Shown piece after piece: positions 24,272 to 36,051 of a DNA stretch of 64,000 nucleotides. The position numbers were made by a program, and so were the translations under genes. This DNA is from Microthyrium microscopicum (Eukaryota; Ascomycota; Dothideomycetes; Microthyriales; Microthyriaceae). The notes beneath the pieces were generated by a model. The model had not been told where the DNA came from. It ran no database searches and saw nothing but the letters and a program-made list of their open reading frames with translations. The stretch's first letter is position 1. Each line of letters starts with the position of its first letter. The stretch lies in NCBI GenBank assembly GCA_010405405.1, contig MU004237.1, forward strand, positions 2,347,958 through 2,411,957, given 5' to 3'.

Positions 24272-27200
24272 CTAGGGATGGACTCCAAGGACCTCAAGAC
24301 CTTTCTCTACAGCTAGTAGCTCGTTTTCTGGTAGCTTTTTGGCTACATCGCCAATCAGTCCTTTCCGGAAAGCAGCGACGCGGTCGACAATCACGGCATC
24401 TAGTCCTTCGCGAACTTGTTTCTGTGGGAGAGTTTAAAAAACGTTGACAAGGCCGGGGAGGAGAACTTACGTGGACGTTTTCGGGCTCATTGTTCTGGGT
24501 TCCAAAACTCACGCATACCAAGCCACTTTCCTTGACAACCCGCACCAGGCGAGGGCACATCACCAGCGGCTCTGACGCGGAGACAATGCCTAACAGATTC
24601 CAGCGTGACGCAAAGCGAATAGCTTCCTGCAGGCTTTGCGCACGTACATCACTGACACGCGATTCACCAGCGTCCGTCAGGAATAGTACTGGAATAGATG
24701 GCTGCTTGAAACTCAGCAATAGACACACATCCGGGTGGAAAGACGAGAAGATGACATGACGGTCGCCCTGTAGTCTGTATACGAGATCAAGCACATTGTC
24801 GACAAAAGTGTTGAGTTCTACACCATAGTGGTCCATACCCTGCTCCTCACTTTCGAGCAGCATAGGATACTTCATCTCGATGTTGAAGCCGATGGAGGTG
24901 GGCAGTTGGTGAAACATTTCGGAAAGAGTGGTAAATGGTTGCTTGATTACGTTGCCGTACATGTTTGCTTTCCAGCCTTTGGCTTGTACGTCACGAGTGT
25001 ATTTCATGCGATCAAGTGCTGAGGTTTCATTGCGGTCATCGGAGCCGCCGACTGACATTGCACGCGCGCGACGGTTGGCTTGTTGGGCGTTGTCGCCATT
25101 TGCGGTTCGACGGGGTGAGCCAGAACGAGAGTGGAGAGGGGTATGATTGTCGCCTAGGTGTAAGAATTGCTGAAGAGTCAAGGTGTGAACTGGAGCATCA
25201 ATACCGGTTTCGCTGACGAGAAAGTCGTGGTAGAGGACTGGAACTCCGTCTTTTGTTACCTGGACGTCGAACTCAACATAGGAAGCGCCAAGATTGGCGG
25301 CTTGAATGAATGATTGAATAGTGTTTTCTCCGAGCTCGAGGGATCGTCGACCAGTGCCAAAGTTTTTGCCCATGCCACGATGTCCAATGACGATAGGTTC
25401 TGTCTTTCTCCAGTAGGTGTGATCTTCGGAGATGGACATGTTTGGATGTGAAAAGGGTGTGATGACAAGGAAATTGAAATTGACACAACCAATTGGCTCC
25501 ATGGTATTGGTGGCGATTATTGGAACTGCTACATCTCCTTGTAAAGTAAGCTTCTTCGATCCTACTGCTTGTCTTATTGATGACAAAAGGGCAACGCCAC
25601 GACCGACAATCTGAGATGAGTTTCCGGCATAGGTATGAACAATGTCGAACAGCAACTTGACTCGAGATAAGTCTTTGGTGGTGAAATAGAAGGGTTCAGT
25701 ATTGATGTTGTCTTGAGCTGGCAAATCAATAACCATGGGTTCTCCAGTACCGTGAGAAGCCGATACAATGACTGAGAGAGCCGTATCAAGTTGAGTCGCA
25801 TGTGCTGTATCTAGTGGTATTGCATCAAGTTGAATAGGCTCGATCTGTTTTCGAGGATCCATGCTTCCCAAACTGATCAAGACCATAGTTTCGTCAGTTA
25901 GATAACGATGACCAAAGGTTTTTGCTGGCTTTACTGTCTTCATCGAATGGTTTTCCGATGCAAAAGCAAGTTTTCGTTCCTCCAAGGAACCAAAGTTGGG
26001 GGTCGTTGAAAGTGAAGATGCCGTGTAATCGCTTGCCTCTGAGCTGATGGACTGAGTTTCTGAATTGAGACATTTCGCAATTTCGAGGTGTCCACGTAGT
26101 GCAGCATGTTCAGTAACGCTCCAACCAGAGGAGTCATGTTGATTGACCATAGCTCCAGCTGCAATGAGAGCTTGAACAACGGCATAATGTCCATTTACGC
26201 TTGCGGCAAATAATGGGGTCCAGGAATAGGAATATTCCGCAATCTCGAGATTTGGAATTTGACCTAGTGATTGATCCAAGATTACATCGACAGACTCAAG
26301 ATGTCCAAATCGAGCTGCCAGATGTAATGGTGTTTCTCCATTGGCATTTTGCGAATTGATATCAAATCCGGCTTCAATCAAAACCTTCAGAATTGCGGCA
26401 GAGTTCTTTTTGGCTGCCAACATGAGAACGGAATTAATGTTTTCAGACGTTGGTTTTCGAATGTGTGCTGGCATATCTAGATCCGCTTCTTGTTTTTCTA
26501 ATGCAAGGAGTGCCTTTGTTGCTATCAAATGATTGTTGATGACACTGAGATGTAATGGTGTCAACCCTTCCAGATCTTCCCAAGCGGGTGAATCTATGCC
26601 GTCAGAAATATCGAGCACATTCCATCGTTCTAGAAATAATGCTATCATTGAACAGAGTCTACTGATTCCATATTCTCCAGCATAGTGAAGTGGTGTTTTG
26701 CCATAAGAGTCTTTTGCTCGAAGTGCTTCTCGTTGATGAGGTTTGAGAGTCTGAAGTAGATAGGAAAAGAATTGAATAGAGTCGTCTCGCGATGCCAATG
26801 GTGAGACACGCTCGGGTGATGAATGTATACGCTTGATCTGGCCACGAATTGGTTGTTGAGCTGGCTTGAGGAATTGTCGACTATCTGATGAGTTTGGAGT
26901 TGGTTCCGTTGGCGTTTGGATTGTCTTGATTCGGCCAATTGATATGACTAGTCGGTGCAAGCAATTTCTCTGATCAATATCTTCTAGATCGTCAATTGAT
27001 GGATCCAGCTGATTGAGAAGCTTTTCAACGCATCGTCTAGAGCGACAAGAAATTGCTCGCTGCAGTAAACTGAGAAGGAGCTTTTTGTATGAACCGCTTG
27101 GAGCATCAACTTTTTCTGCCGCTCCAACGTTGGCTTCCAGAAGGAGTTCATCGAGTAAAGAAGCGTCATCTGCGCGGATGCATTGATCAACTGTATCCAA

Positions 27201-27936
27201 CAAGCCTGGAGGAAGATCAAGGATTGCTCTTGAAGATACTATTCTCGTCGAGCCTGCTGATTTGACTGAGCGCACATCATCAACATCATCAATATCTCCA
27301 ATGGCGGACAGCCAATCATTGATTTGTTGAACATCGTCGACTAGTGCCTTGTTGGATGCAAATGCTCTTGGTTCAACCTTTGAAGTCAGATAGCTCTGTT
27401 GAGCAGGCGGACCAGGAATTTTCTTATCAAGCTTCTTTGTAATCTTGACGAACCCGCGACGATTCACTTCGCCATGCCATTTCAACTTACGAAGCTGTCC
27501 ACGCAATTCTAGCAAGGTTCCAGCCAACTCTTCAAGTTCATCGCGATCCATGCCTTGAAGATCGGAAGTGGGTCCTCCATACCGATCACTGAGTAGCTGT
27601 AATCGACGATTTGACTCTGCATATTTGCGATTGTAGAATTCGTCGACATTTTCCAAGTTACGATCCAAGGAGAAGAAGAGCCCTGGAAGCACAAAGAAAA
27701 ATCAATAAGCGTCTCTCGCGGACCGATAAGAGAACAAACAAGCCGCGTTACTAAGCGGGGCGTCTGCGTAGGGGTTTCACCGGGCGAAATAATGCTGTAC
27801 CTGCAAGATCTGCGGTTCCGCCCTGTTGAGCCTCACGGGCCGCTGATTTTATCAGCTTCTTCAATCCCTTGTAGTCGATATAGGATGATGCCCATTCTGG
27901 CACTTGGTTTCGTGGGAGGTTGTGACCAAACTTCAT
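24272..27936 (-). CDS. GDE1: Glycerophosphodiester phosphodiesterase Gde1 (SPX-ankyrin-GDPD)
   Basis: Three exons: 27936-27801, 27682-24471, 24421-24272 (1165 aa, the usual size for Gde1/Pho81-type proteins). The SPX domain is split by intron 1: MKFGHNLPRNQVPEWASSYI with the lysine cluster YKGLKKLIK, then LFFSLDRNLENVDEFYNRKY and KITKKLDKK. Ankyrin repeats lie at about residues 365-585 (GKTPLHYAGEYG, GLTPLHLSVINNH, GETPLHLAARFGH, WTPLFAASVNGHY). The GDPD domain covers about 805-1140, with GHRGMGKN, ELGENTIQSF, YVEFDVQVTKDGVPVLYHDF and IGFNIEMKYP. The catalytic His, Arg, Glu and Asp positions all appear intact, which favours an active glycerophosphocholine hydrolase (Gde1) over the regulatory Pho81/NUC-2 type. 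SPX domains bind inositol pyrophosphates, so phosphate status probably regulates it (family knowledge). Confidence 0.92.
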
Positions 27937-30164
27937 GGCGGGGCAATTGTTTGTGCTCCAGAAAAGATGGATTGAAATGACCTCAAAGGTTTAGTTGAGG
28001 AGAAGGGGTTTTTAAAAAAGAATTGAGTTTGTTCCTGGATCGTGGAGCCGTTCAAGCCTCAACCACGTTTGTATTGGTGAGCTGAAAAAGGTCAAGGCTG
28101 GTTCACGAGGCTTGATCACCAGGTGTAAAATCGGCTCGTGAACGCCCGCGTCGCGTAAATTGCCGCCTCAGTGCATGAGAGCGAGAATGAAAGAATGAGA
28201 AGCAACGCGACGATGCAAATGAAGTTTCTTGTAGGAAAACCGAGTATATGTTGAAGGTTGAGGTAGTGGCCGATATAGAGGACTAGAAGCAATTGCGTGC
28301 AGGAATGCTGCAAGGTGAGTGGTTGCGATCTTCAACGTGGATACTCAAAGATCTTGTCCTGAATGGGCAAGTGCCTCTATTTTTACCAGATTTTTGGATT
28401 TGATTCTTTGCCCTTCAAGCATGTGAAATGAATCTACAGGAGTGAATATTTATTTGATATCAAATGTAGCGGTGCCTGTTGATCTTTTATTTTCTAGATC
28501 AAAAAATAATTGGCTGCAAAACGTCACTTTGGTGGAGCTGAGTGGGGCTTCTATATCGTCTTTAGCTTCAAAGTGGTTGAACCCTGACAGCAAGGTGTCA
28601 AATAAGGTGGCGATCCAGTCAATTGTTACGGAACTGCTTCCGATACTGCCCGAATAAGCCTATCATTAAGATATGTAAACTTAGAGTTGTATTAAATTCG
28701 AACTGGTGAAGTGCTTGAACCCCTCAAGGAGAAAGATTTCATATTGACCACCTGCACAGAAATCACAGCTTAAACCTCTGGGTGCTCTTACGGCTGCGAA
28801 CGATAGCGTCTATCTTAAGATCATAATCTGTGAAAATCAGGAGTCACCTATTGCATTCAGTCAGACTCGAAGCTATGAGCGTCTTCTGTACCTGTTAGAA
28901 CCCACAAATAGCGAGAGGAATCCACGAATAGCGAGTCGAGAATTATCTTCAGCCTTATGGCTGTCAAGTCGGATCTGGAAAGCCCCCATTTCCATTGGTC
29001 TTGACTTGAGTTGGAAGTATCTATCTGATTCATCTTATCTGAGATTTTCAAATCTTCTGCATGATCACATATAATAACTCAAGCTCAATATTTGTAGAGA
29101 AATGAAGGTCCCTTTGCTTCGTAGCGAAATACCGGTACCAAACTGACTTTGTGGCGGCAGCAAGCGACCTTGGAAGCTGCCTTGGAACTGATATATCTTG
29201 GATTGATGACAGAAGATAAGTGGTTGCTTGCCTATTCTCGAGTGAGCGTAGCACTAGAATCTGTTAGGCGAATAGGCAAGCTTTAATAGGACCTGATTTG
29301 CTGATTTGTTTCAGGAGACAGCGTCAAATAGCCTCATTGGTCGTATGTATAAACATTGACATGCAGACATTGGCTATTTTTTGTTTATCCCCTGTCACAG
29401 ATTCTACAGGGAATTGACCACCTGTCAAACATGTCAGTTACCTGCAATCATTTACCGCTGATGTTCAGTTTGGCGGGAACATTGTAGATCACAAACACCT
29501 CGTGGGTTGAGAACTTGCGCATCATGAGGACTTTACCAATGATGGAGCAGACCACTTCTTCCTAAGCAGATCAGTCAAGATTTCAACATGCAATAATGCC
29601 TATGTTCGCAGCTTCATTCGACGATGATATCAGCATAACAACAAAATCATCCGAGGTTTTGTGGCTGGTTGACCGAATACGGTCTCTGCGATCAAAGGAC
29701 AGGCCGCCTAAGTATCACCCATCGTCAACGTAACGACCTCAAGAATCCTTGGGAAAATCATAAAGCACCAACAACTTTAACGCCATTCAGACAAAACAAT
29801 CACCTGGTCAGCACTCGTTTTCCGGGGTAAACAAATCCTATGAGGAAAAGAACGCCTCTCAGCGGGATGCCTTTATGCCTGCAACGTCCCGAGTATCAAA
29901 AGTAGAAACATGGAAACATATCAACTGAATTTTAATCTTGTACAATTCTTGGCTTGTCTGAAGGATTGAAAAAATCCATTCTCAAATTTCCCAATCAATA
30001 CTCATTGATTCTATATATTGGCTTTGGAATTCCAATGGAAACTCATTCATCATCCAAATCGCCTGCTTGCAGTTCTTTTCACTCTTTTCTTTCTTTACAT
30101 TCCTTCTATACACTGCTGTGCAGTTTTTACAATCATTTGATCAGGATCAAACTTTTTCATCATC
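27937..30164. other. 2.2 kb intergenic region, nothing recognised
   Basis: A long stretch of normal composition between the divergent starts of GDE1 and the secreted-protein gene. I checked the short frames on both strands (for example near 28442-28657); none shows domains, a good start context or splice continuation. It probably holds two promoters. Confidence 0.45.
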
Positions 30165-31572
30165 ATGAAGTATACAACTATTCTCTTCCCGGCTATGGTC
30201 GCTGCCCTGGCGGCTAAAGGAAATGGATTTGCTAAAGGCAAAGGTGGAGCAGGAAAGGCATCAAGTGCCATTGCTCCAGCTGCTTCAAGCTCTGCTGGTT
30301 CAGCTGCTGCTGCTGGCTCTGGTGCTGCCGGATCTACTTCAAATTCTGGTGGTGGTAAGTCATCGTTCAAGCTTCACATCTTCGGATCAGATCTAACAGT
30401 TTTCAGCCAACAATGCTGGAGCTCAAGGAACAATTGCAGCAAATGGTCTACTTCAACTTCCAAACCCAGGTCCCAACCTTCCAGTTCCAACTACATTCAC
30501 TCCAGTCTCCACAGCTGTACCAGGTGCAACCTCTGCTCCCAAGACAACCAACGCACAAGCAATGGCAGCTCTTCAAGCAGCAGCTGACAACTGGTCCTTT
30601 GACACTGGTATGGTCTCCAACTACCTAAACACTGGCAAGGGTCTAGCTGCCAATTCTGCTCAATTCAAGAACGCCGCAAACATTGGCTACAACGCTGAAG
30701 TCGATGAACTCACCCACAAGGCCATTCTCGATCAAATCATTGGTAACGACCCCGACGTTTCCATCGCCAACCAAACTCTTACCAACGGATGCTTCCAGTC
30801 TGTCGTCGATAATCTTCAAATCATGTCTCTCCAAGGTCCAGCTCAACAAAGTTTGATTGACAACATTAACATGGCCCGATGCACTCAAGTTCTTCCTTCC
30901 ATCGACACATATATGGCCGTAGCAGCTCGTGTTATTGGCGCTGGTGCAACTCTTCGTACTGCCATCCGTCCAGATGCCTGTGCTGCTATCGTTGCTGCCG
31001 CACCAGCTTCTGCTTTCCCAGGTAACCTCAAAGCTGTTAACGTTCGATCAAACACCGACAAGGTCACCAACGGACAATCTTTCGCTGGTGCTGGAACTCC
31101 ATCTGTTCCTGCTCCTGCATCTGCTTCCGGTGCTGCTGCTCCAGCAACAAGCTCCACCTCTACTACCGGTGGAAAGACTGGAAAGACTGGAAAGGGTGGG
31201 AAGAAGGGAGCTGCTGGCGCTGGTACTGCTGGAGCTAGTGCTTCTGGAGCTGCCGGAGTCGCTTCGGTATCCTCTTCTGCTGCTCCAGCAGCAAGCTCAA
31301 GTGCTACTTCTGCCGGTGCCGCAGGTGGAAAGAAGGGAGCCGCCGGAGCTGGTGCCGCTGGACTATCATCCTCGGCCGCTGCGCCAGCAACTGCTTCAGC
31401 CTCTGCTGTAGCTGGAACTACTGGTGCTACCACCGGAGCTAACACCGGAGCTACCACTGGAAAGGCGCCTAAAGCCAAGGGAACTGGAGCAACTGCTGGC
31501 AAGGCACCAAAAGGTGGTCTTTTTGCAGGAAAGGGCAAGAGAGCCAGACGTAGCGTCAAGTTTGCCGCATAA
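30165..31572 (+). CDS. Secreted Ala/Gly/Ser-rich protein, cell-wall-like
   Basis: Two exons: 30165-30354 and 30407-31572 (52 nt intron, GTAAGT..TTTCAG), 451 aa. The N-terminus MKYTTILFPAMVAALAAKG is a signal peptide. It is followed by a low-complexity Ala/Ser/Gly region, then a globular part at about residues 115-285: MAALQAAADNWSFDTGMVSNYLNTGKG, EVDELTHKAILDQIIGNDPDV, CFQSVVDNLQIMSLQGPAQQ, MARCTQVLPSIDTYMAVAARV and RPDACAAIVAAAPASAFPGN. The three or four cysteines there could form disulfides. The last 160 residues are repeats of Ala/Ser/Thr/Gly with GKTGKTGKGGKKGAAGAG motifs, ending in KGKRARRSVKFAA. I recall a secreted fungal family of this type often mislabelled ribosomal protein S17; no ribosomal feature is visible. 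No GPI-anchor signal is obvious because the tail is basic. Confidence 0.85.
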
Positions 31573-31955
31573 ATAACAGTTGACTGGCTCTCTTCTTCTT
31601 CATAGCTTCTCGCAGCAGGCGATTGGATCGATGAAGCCATGCAAAAGTGTATTATAGTATAAGATCTTCAATTTCACTGCAACATTTCTTCCCATTGTTG
31701 TTATTGTTTCGAGCTCAGATACATAGAAAGGTGGACAACGTTTGTTTTGTTTTACGGGTTTCGATTCGGAGTCTATCAGTCGAAACAAGCAGAGCTTGTT
31801 TTAAAATGGTCATAAAAGATATAAACATCGTAGGATAACTGAAACTTGAGTCTATATCAACTACCTATTTTCGATTATAAAGGTCGTGACTATGCTAGCA
31901 GCAGCTATATGCGGTGACCATATCGGGTGCATGAAAATTGCTTCCGCTGACACTC

Positions 31956-32166
31956 AACAGCATGGCAAAATAAATGGCGTACTCCCATTAACTCTGATGG
32001 CTACTACCAGCGCTGCTAATCAAAAGGCTCTTAAATTCCCATCGTATCTGATAAATACTCCTAATCCGAACGCCCTTCATGGCAAATAAAGCACTCGATA
32101 ACAGACCGTAGCCTCTAGGCGCCATCAGAGTTGATGGGTGTACGCCATTTATTTTGCCATGCCGTT
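31956..32166. mobile_element. MITE copy 1 (211 bp)
   Basis: A 211 bp element whose ends, AACAGCATGGCAAAATAAAT at the left and its inverted counterpart ending TTTGCCATGCCGTT at the right, form terminal inverted repeats of about 45 bp. The flanking 7-mers GACACTC (31949-31955) and AACACTC (32167-32173) differ at one base and look like a target-site duplication. The same-length copy at 52495-52705 is about 90 percent identical by eye. It has no coding capacity, so it is non-autonomous. It lies about 11 bp beyond the end of the NTF2-like gene's stop codon flank. Confidence 0.88.
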
Positions 32167-32183
32167 AACACTCTCCTAACATT

Positions 32184-33046
32184 TTACTTGGAGGGCGAAA
32201 AGTCTTTCTTGGGCGCATTACCTTCCTCTTTTCCAGTACCATGCTGTGTCACCGGCTCCTTCGCAGCGCTTTTATCAGCTTCAAATTCTTTCACTTCTGG
32301 TGCATCCATATGTTTCGCTACTTGATCTGTTCGCGAAATTAGTCTTGTTTTCGTATCTCATAGACAGACATACCAGCTTGCCACTTCTTGAAATGAAAAC
32401 CAATACCCTCATGTGAATAGTCCTTCTCGTTGGCCTGATCTTTGTGATATTTGATCTGCATGAACTCCGAATCCTTAGTCTCTGGATCAAGAACCAAACT
32501 AACCAGTCCAGTCACTCTTGCAGTCTTCATCTTTGCTGGTAGAGGTGGAATTCGAAATTCCCAAGTTTGATCATTCTTGAATTGAATCATTTCATCGTCG
32601 CTTTTGATGATTTCATATCCGTTGTTGATTGACTTGGAGAAGAGTTTTGGCAATGCGAACCATTGGCCAGCCATTTTGAATCGGTCGTTGGCGTATACGA
32701 ATTGATCATCGTAGACGCAATCTGGTGTATATCGCTTTACACGCTCGACTGTTGGCTGGCAAGAGTAGAGGGCGAGGATATCATCAACCAGTTTTTGACG
32801 GTTTGGCTCTAGCTTGATTGACTTTGATGGATTTGGTGTGTAATCATCGGTTGTAGAGGTTTGACGAGGCTCAAAGTTTTCACCTGGAGCGGAAGACATG
32901 TTGCGAGGTTTTAGGACGCGGTAATACAAACTTGACTTTGAAGCTGTACCTGCAAATTGTGAGGTGATTCTATATTGATTGATCTGAACACGGGTGCAAG
33001 AATTTGAGATCAACGGAAGGAGGCGAGTGTGTACAGGAAAAGTCAT
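32184..33046 (-). CDS. NTF2-like/SnoaL-like domain protein
   Basis: Two exons: 33046-32374 and 32326-32184 (47 nt intron, GTATGT..CTAAT..AACAG), giving 271 aa. The core at about residues 80-220 fits a cone-shaped NTF2-like fold seen in many fungal hypothetical proteins: RQKLVDDILALYSCQPTVERVKRYTPDCVYDDQFVYANDRFKMAGQWFALPKLF, then YEIIKSDDEMIQFKNDQTWEFRIPP and ARVTGLVSLVLDPET. The C-terminal exon is charged (KEFEADKSAAKEPVTQHG). The first 48 residues are basic and Ser/Arg-rich (MTFPVHTRLLPLISNSCTRV), possibly a mitochondrial presequence. MSSAPGENFEP (Met at about 32901) is an alternative start, and an upstream intron cannot be excluded. The stop codon lies 11 bp from the MITE's right target-site duplication, so the element may affect the 3' UTR. 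No catalytic residues can be assigned. Confidence 0.72.
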
Positions 33047-33601
33047 TAATGAGTTGATTGTACAGGTTTGTTATGCAAATTCGTCGATGAGTTTTTGTAG
33101 TTTATTCATGTATCTTATAAGTGCTACAGGAATGGTCAACCCAATAGTAATGCATTATAGTGACACGACGCGTCAGAGACAGAATGTATGACTTCATGAC
33201 AGCTCAGCGGAGATGCGTGGGGCTGAAACTGCGTAGAGAGAGTACTGTACAAGTCAATAATGAAGACCACACGGTAGCAGACCAAAAACTCAAGAGAATC
33301 ACTGAGTACTAGGTCTCTATGTGCGCGTTAAATCTAATAGACAATTAAGACATCCAAGTCACGTCTCCCAACATCTTAGGAAACATGCAATCAAGGTCGA
33401 GTCGATATCTTTCTACTTCGACACGATCCTTGAAATCGCATTGCAACACCAAGGACTTGATAAGGGTAGCAATTATCGCGTTTCAACATCACGTACAATT
33501 GTCTCAATTGATTTCAGCATCGCTGGAACTTTTTCATTGTTAGCTTTACTGATTTGATACGGAAGGACAAGCTCAGGGTGAAACGAAACCACTCAGGTTC
33601 A

Positions 33602-36051
33602 TCAATATATCGGATTGAGGAGGAAGAACTTGTCCATCGCATCCTCTCTTTTTCCAGTATACAATTGAATCTTTGGTTCGGTTTCATCACTCAACACAAA
33701 AGTCGGATGCCAATCATTATGGTCGTGCTCTTTGAACTCGAACAAACTACCAGTGGTTGCGAAATCCAATTTTCTTCCAAGTTCTTTTTTCCTCTTCGTG
33801 GTTATATCTTGCCAAGCAGCAGTAGCCATGAAGATCAATTTCTTCTTAGTATCCGAAGTTCCAGGCAGTAATAAGGAAAGCTTCACAAAGACAAACTTGG
33901 CTTCATTCTTCTCATCTTTCTTCTCTTCAACAACGACCAAGTCACCATTGTCAAGGATGAATCTTGAGGCCTGTTCTTTGCTTGGAACAAGAACGAGTTG
34001 AGTACCGTCGTTATTGGATTCCATCTTTACCCAAGGTTTCGTGATCTGCTTGTAAGTATTGGTATCAACACTTAGTCGAAAGTCATATTCAATGGGAATC
34101 GCCGGTGCTTCGTAGTTGAGATCCATAATTAAATCCCCAAGGGCATTGAATACTGGGTTCTTCATGAAGAAATCACCACCGCCAGGGAACACATAAGGCG
34201 ATTGGGAGTTTAGATCTGTTTCCTTCATTTTCCTGATTTGTTCCTCTTGAAAGCCTTTTGTAAATTGTTCCCAGAGGCGTTTCTCATGTGCCATGACCAA
34301 ATCACGCGCGGGACCGTCAGGAAGTTCATTGTGTGGTTTGACCTGTCCTGGGCCTGCTTCAATCGATATCAATATCGAGGGCCCTGGCTCTTCTCGTTTG
34401 AAGAAATCTCTATAAGCATGAATTTTATGTGGATTAATTTGTTCCAGCGTGACGCCAAGTTTTCCATGCGTAACGGTCGAGAGTGATAAATGAAGCTCTG
34501 TGAAGATTAGCGACGGAGTTTATGTTCAAGAAGACGAATGCCGCTCAAGCATACAACAAAGAATTTTGCCTTCTGTATTAGACAGCCAGAAACTCCACAG
34601 CCCGAACGGGAACAGCAGAAGGCAAAGCCAAAAAGTCACTTACTCCAATTGATATCAAATTTGGTCGTTCCCATGACATTCATCCAGTGGAGACCATCGC
34701 GCCCGAGATCCATCCCTTGAGGTCTATAATCCAGTTCTCTATGCTGCGAAATATTCAGATCAATAATGATATGATTCGAACCCCTTTGCCACTGAAGTCT
34801 ACTTTCAACGGACGAATGCAGCATATCAGAGACATCGTTCATGTGGAACTCTCCGCCCTAGTGGACTCCTTTAGTTTGCCAACCCCCTTCCCACTTGTAT
34901 TCTGCAAAGGGTCCTTCGGGGCTATTACTGAATTTGAAAGGCGCAGTGGTGGGTTTGCCCTTGGGGTCGATATTCCAGTCATGGTGGTTGCGTACCGGCG
35001 AGTCAGGATGGTAACTTTGATGAAACATATCATTTGCGAAGGTGATACAGGCAATGTTGAGATCGCTAAGCTTTTCAAAAAGATAGGATTCAAGAAAGAG
35101 GTGTCTCTGCAATGACAAAGCACACATGTAATTTGGGTCCGGAAGAACCCAATTTGGAGCCTTTGTTGGATCGTAACTTTGGAGCTCGTTTCCTGTTTCT
35201 GCTGTCTGCTGTAAAAATAAAAGCATGTCCGTCCCTCTTCTGTCTTGATATGTTTTGGTGAAGACTTCTGTTTGAGACTTGTACGTTTGAACCAGGATTC
35301 TGGAGCTTTTGGGAATGACAGTTGCCTTTGGAGCGTGCTTGTCTTCAAGTCTTATGGTATAACCGAGGACTGAGAATGTACCAGCCTTCAGAAAAGAAAG
35401 ATATCGATGCATGTACCTCTCGAATTCCTTTCGAACGGTTTTGATTTGTTCTGGGTCACTTGGCAAACCTGGCATGCTACTTGACTCTAATTCCATGTTG
35501 ATAACAGCGGCAGCGCTTATATTGAGAAAGATTTGTGAAGCAGAAAAGTTGTTTTTCATGTTGACGAGTTTGGAAGCAAGTGCTTCGGGAACAGCACTCA
35601 ATTCGGTGGTTCCCAATGGAACGCGGAATGCGATAGACCAGTTTTTGAGCGCCTGAGTCTGTTTGCCAGTTCCAGGAGTCTTGAACCACTGAAATGTTCC
35701 ATTTATGAAGTTAACATAGAAAAGGACAGTGGCGACTCTTTTATCATCGGCTTTCTCTGATGAAGACGAAGGCGATGGGACCAATTGAATGTATGGAGCT
35801 CCAAGTTGTGCGTTGATTTCTCCCTCTTCATCCGAATGGATAAACTCTCGTAGTCTGGCATCTCTTCCCGCTTTGGCTTGACTATTGAAGCGTGCGCCCA
35901 AAATCTCGTTCAGAGTCTGTTGAGAAATAGCAATGATTTGATTGACTCCATGGGTATTGCTATCGATGTTTCGGTCTTTTCTCCCTGCGTTGCATTCGTC
36001 AACGCATATCTTTTTCTCTTGTTCAGTCTCTTCGACGCCTCGTAGCTTCAT
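33602..36051 (-). CDS. Possible TULIP/P47-like protein, interrupted by one in-frame stop
   Basis: Exon 1 (36051-34644) and exon 2 (34497-33602) join over a 146 nt intron (GTAAGT..CTAATCTTCACAG), giving about 767 codons. One in-frame TAG at 34860-34858 sits in coding-like sequence: WEGGWQTKG precedes it and FHMNDVSDMLHSSVESRLQW follows in the same frame. The N-terminal block VNQIIAISQQTLNEILGARF, the repeated amphipathic beta-strand pattern, and NHIIIDLNISQHRELDYRPQ followed after the intron by LHLSLSTVTHGKLGVTLEQI resemble TULIP-superfamily proteins of the bacterial P47/OrfX type. That is an inference from pattern only. No signal peptide is seen. It is divergently transcribed from the propeller-like gene 1.7 kb away. 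As sequenced, translation would stop after 397 codons. TAG could come from CAG by a C-to-T change, a RIP-compatible mutation. A sequencing error or an unrecognised splice are alternatives, although every AG/GT pair I tried around the stop broke the frame. Confidence 0.6.

Noticed and set aside
30885-31640. 251-codon minus-strand frame opposite the Ala/Gly/Ser-rich gene
   Set aside because: It is an Ala/Pro-rich mirror of a GC-biased repetitive coding strand, with no start context or introns; the plus strand has the signal peptide and intron.
34687-35115. Plus-strand open frames opposite the TULIP-like gene
   Set aside because: They are shadows of the minus-strand gene, whose frame shows coherent amphipathic pattern and splice sites.
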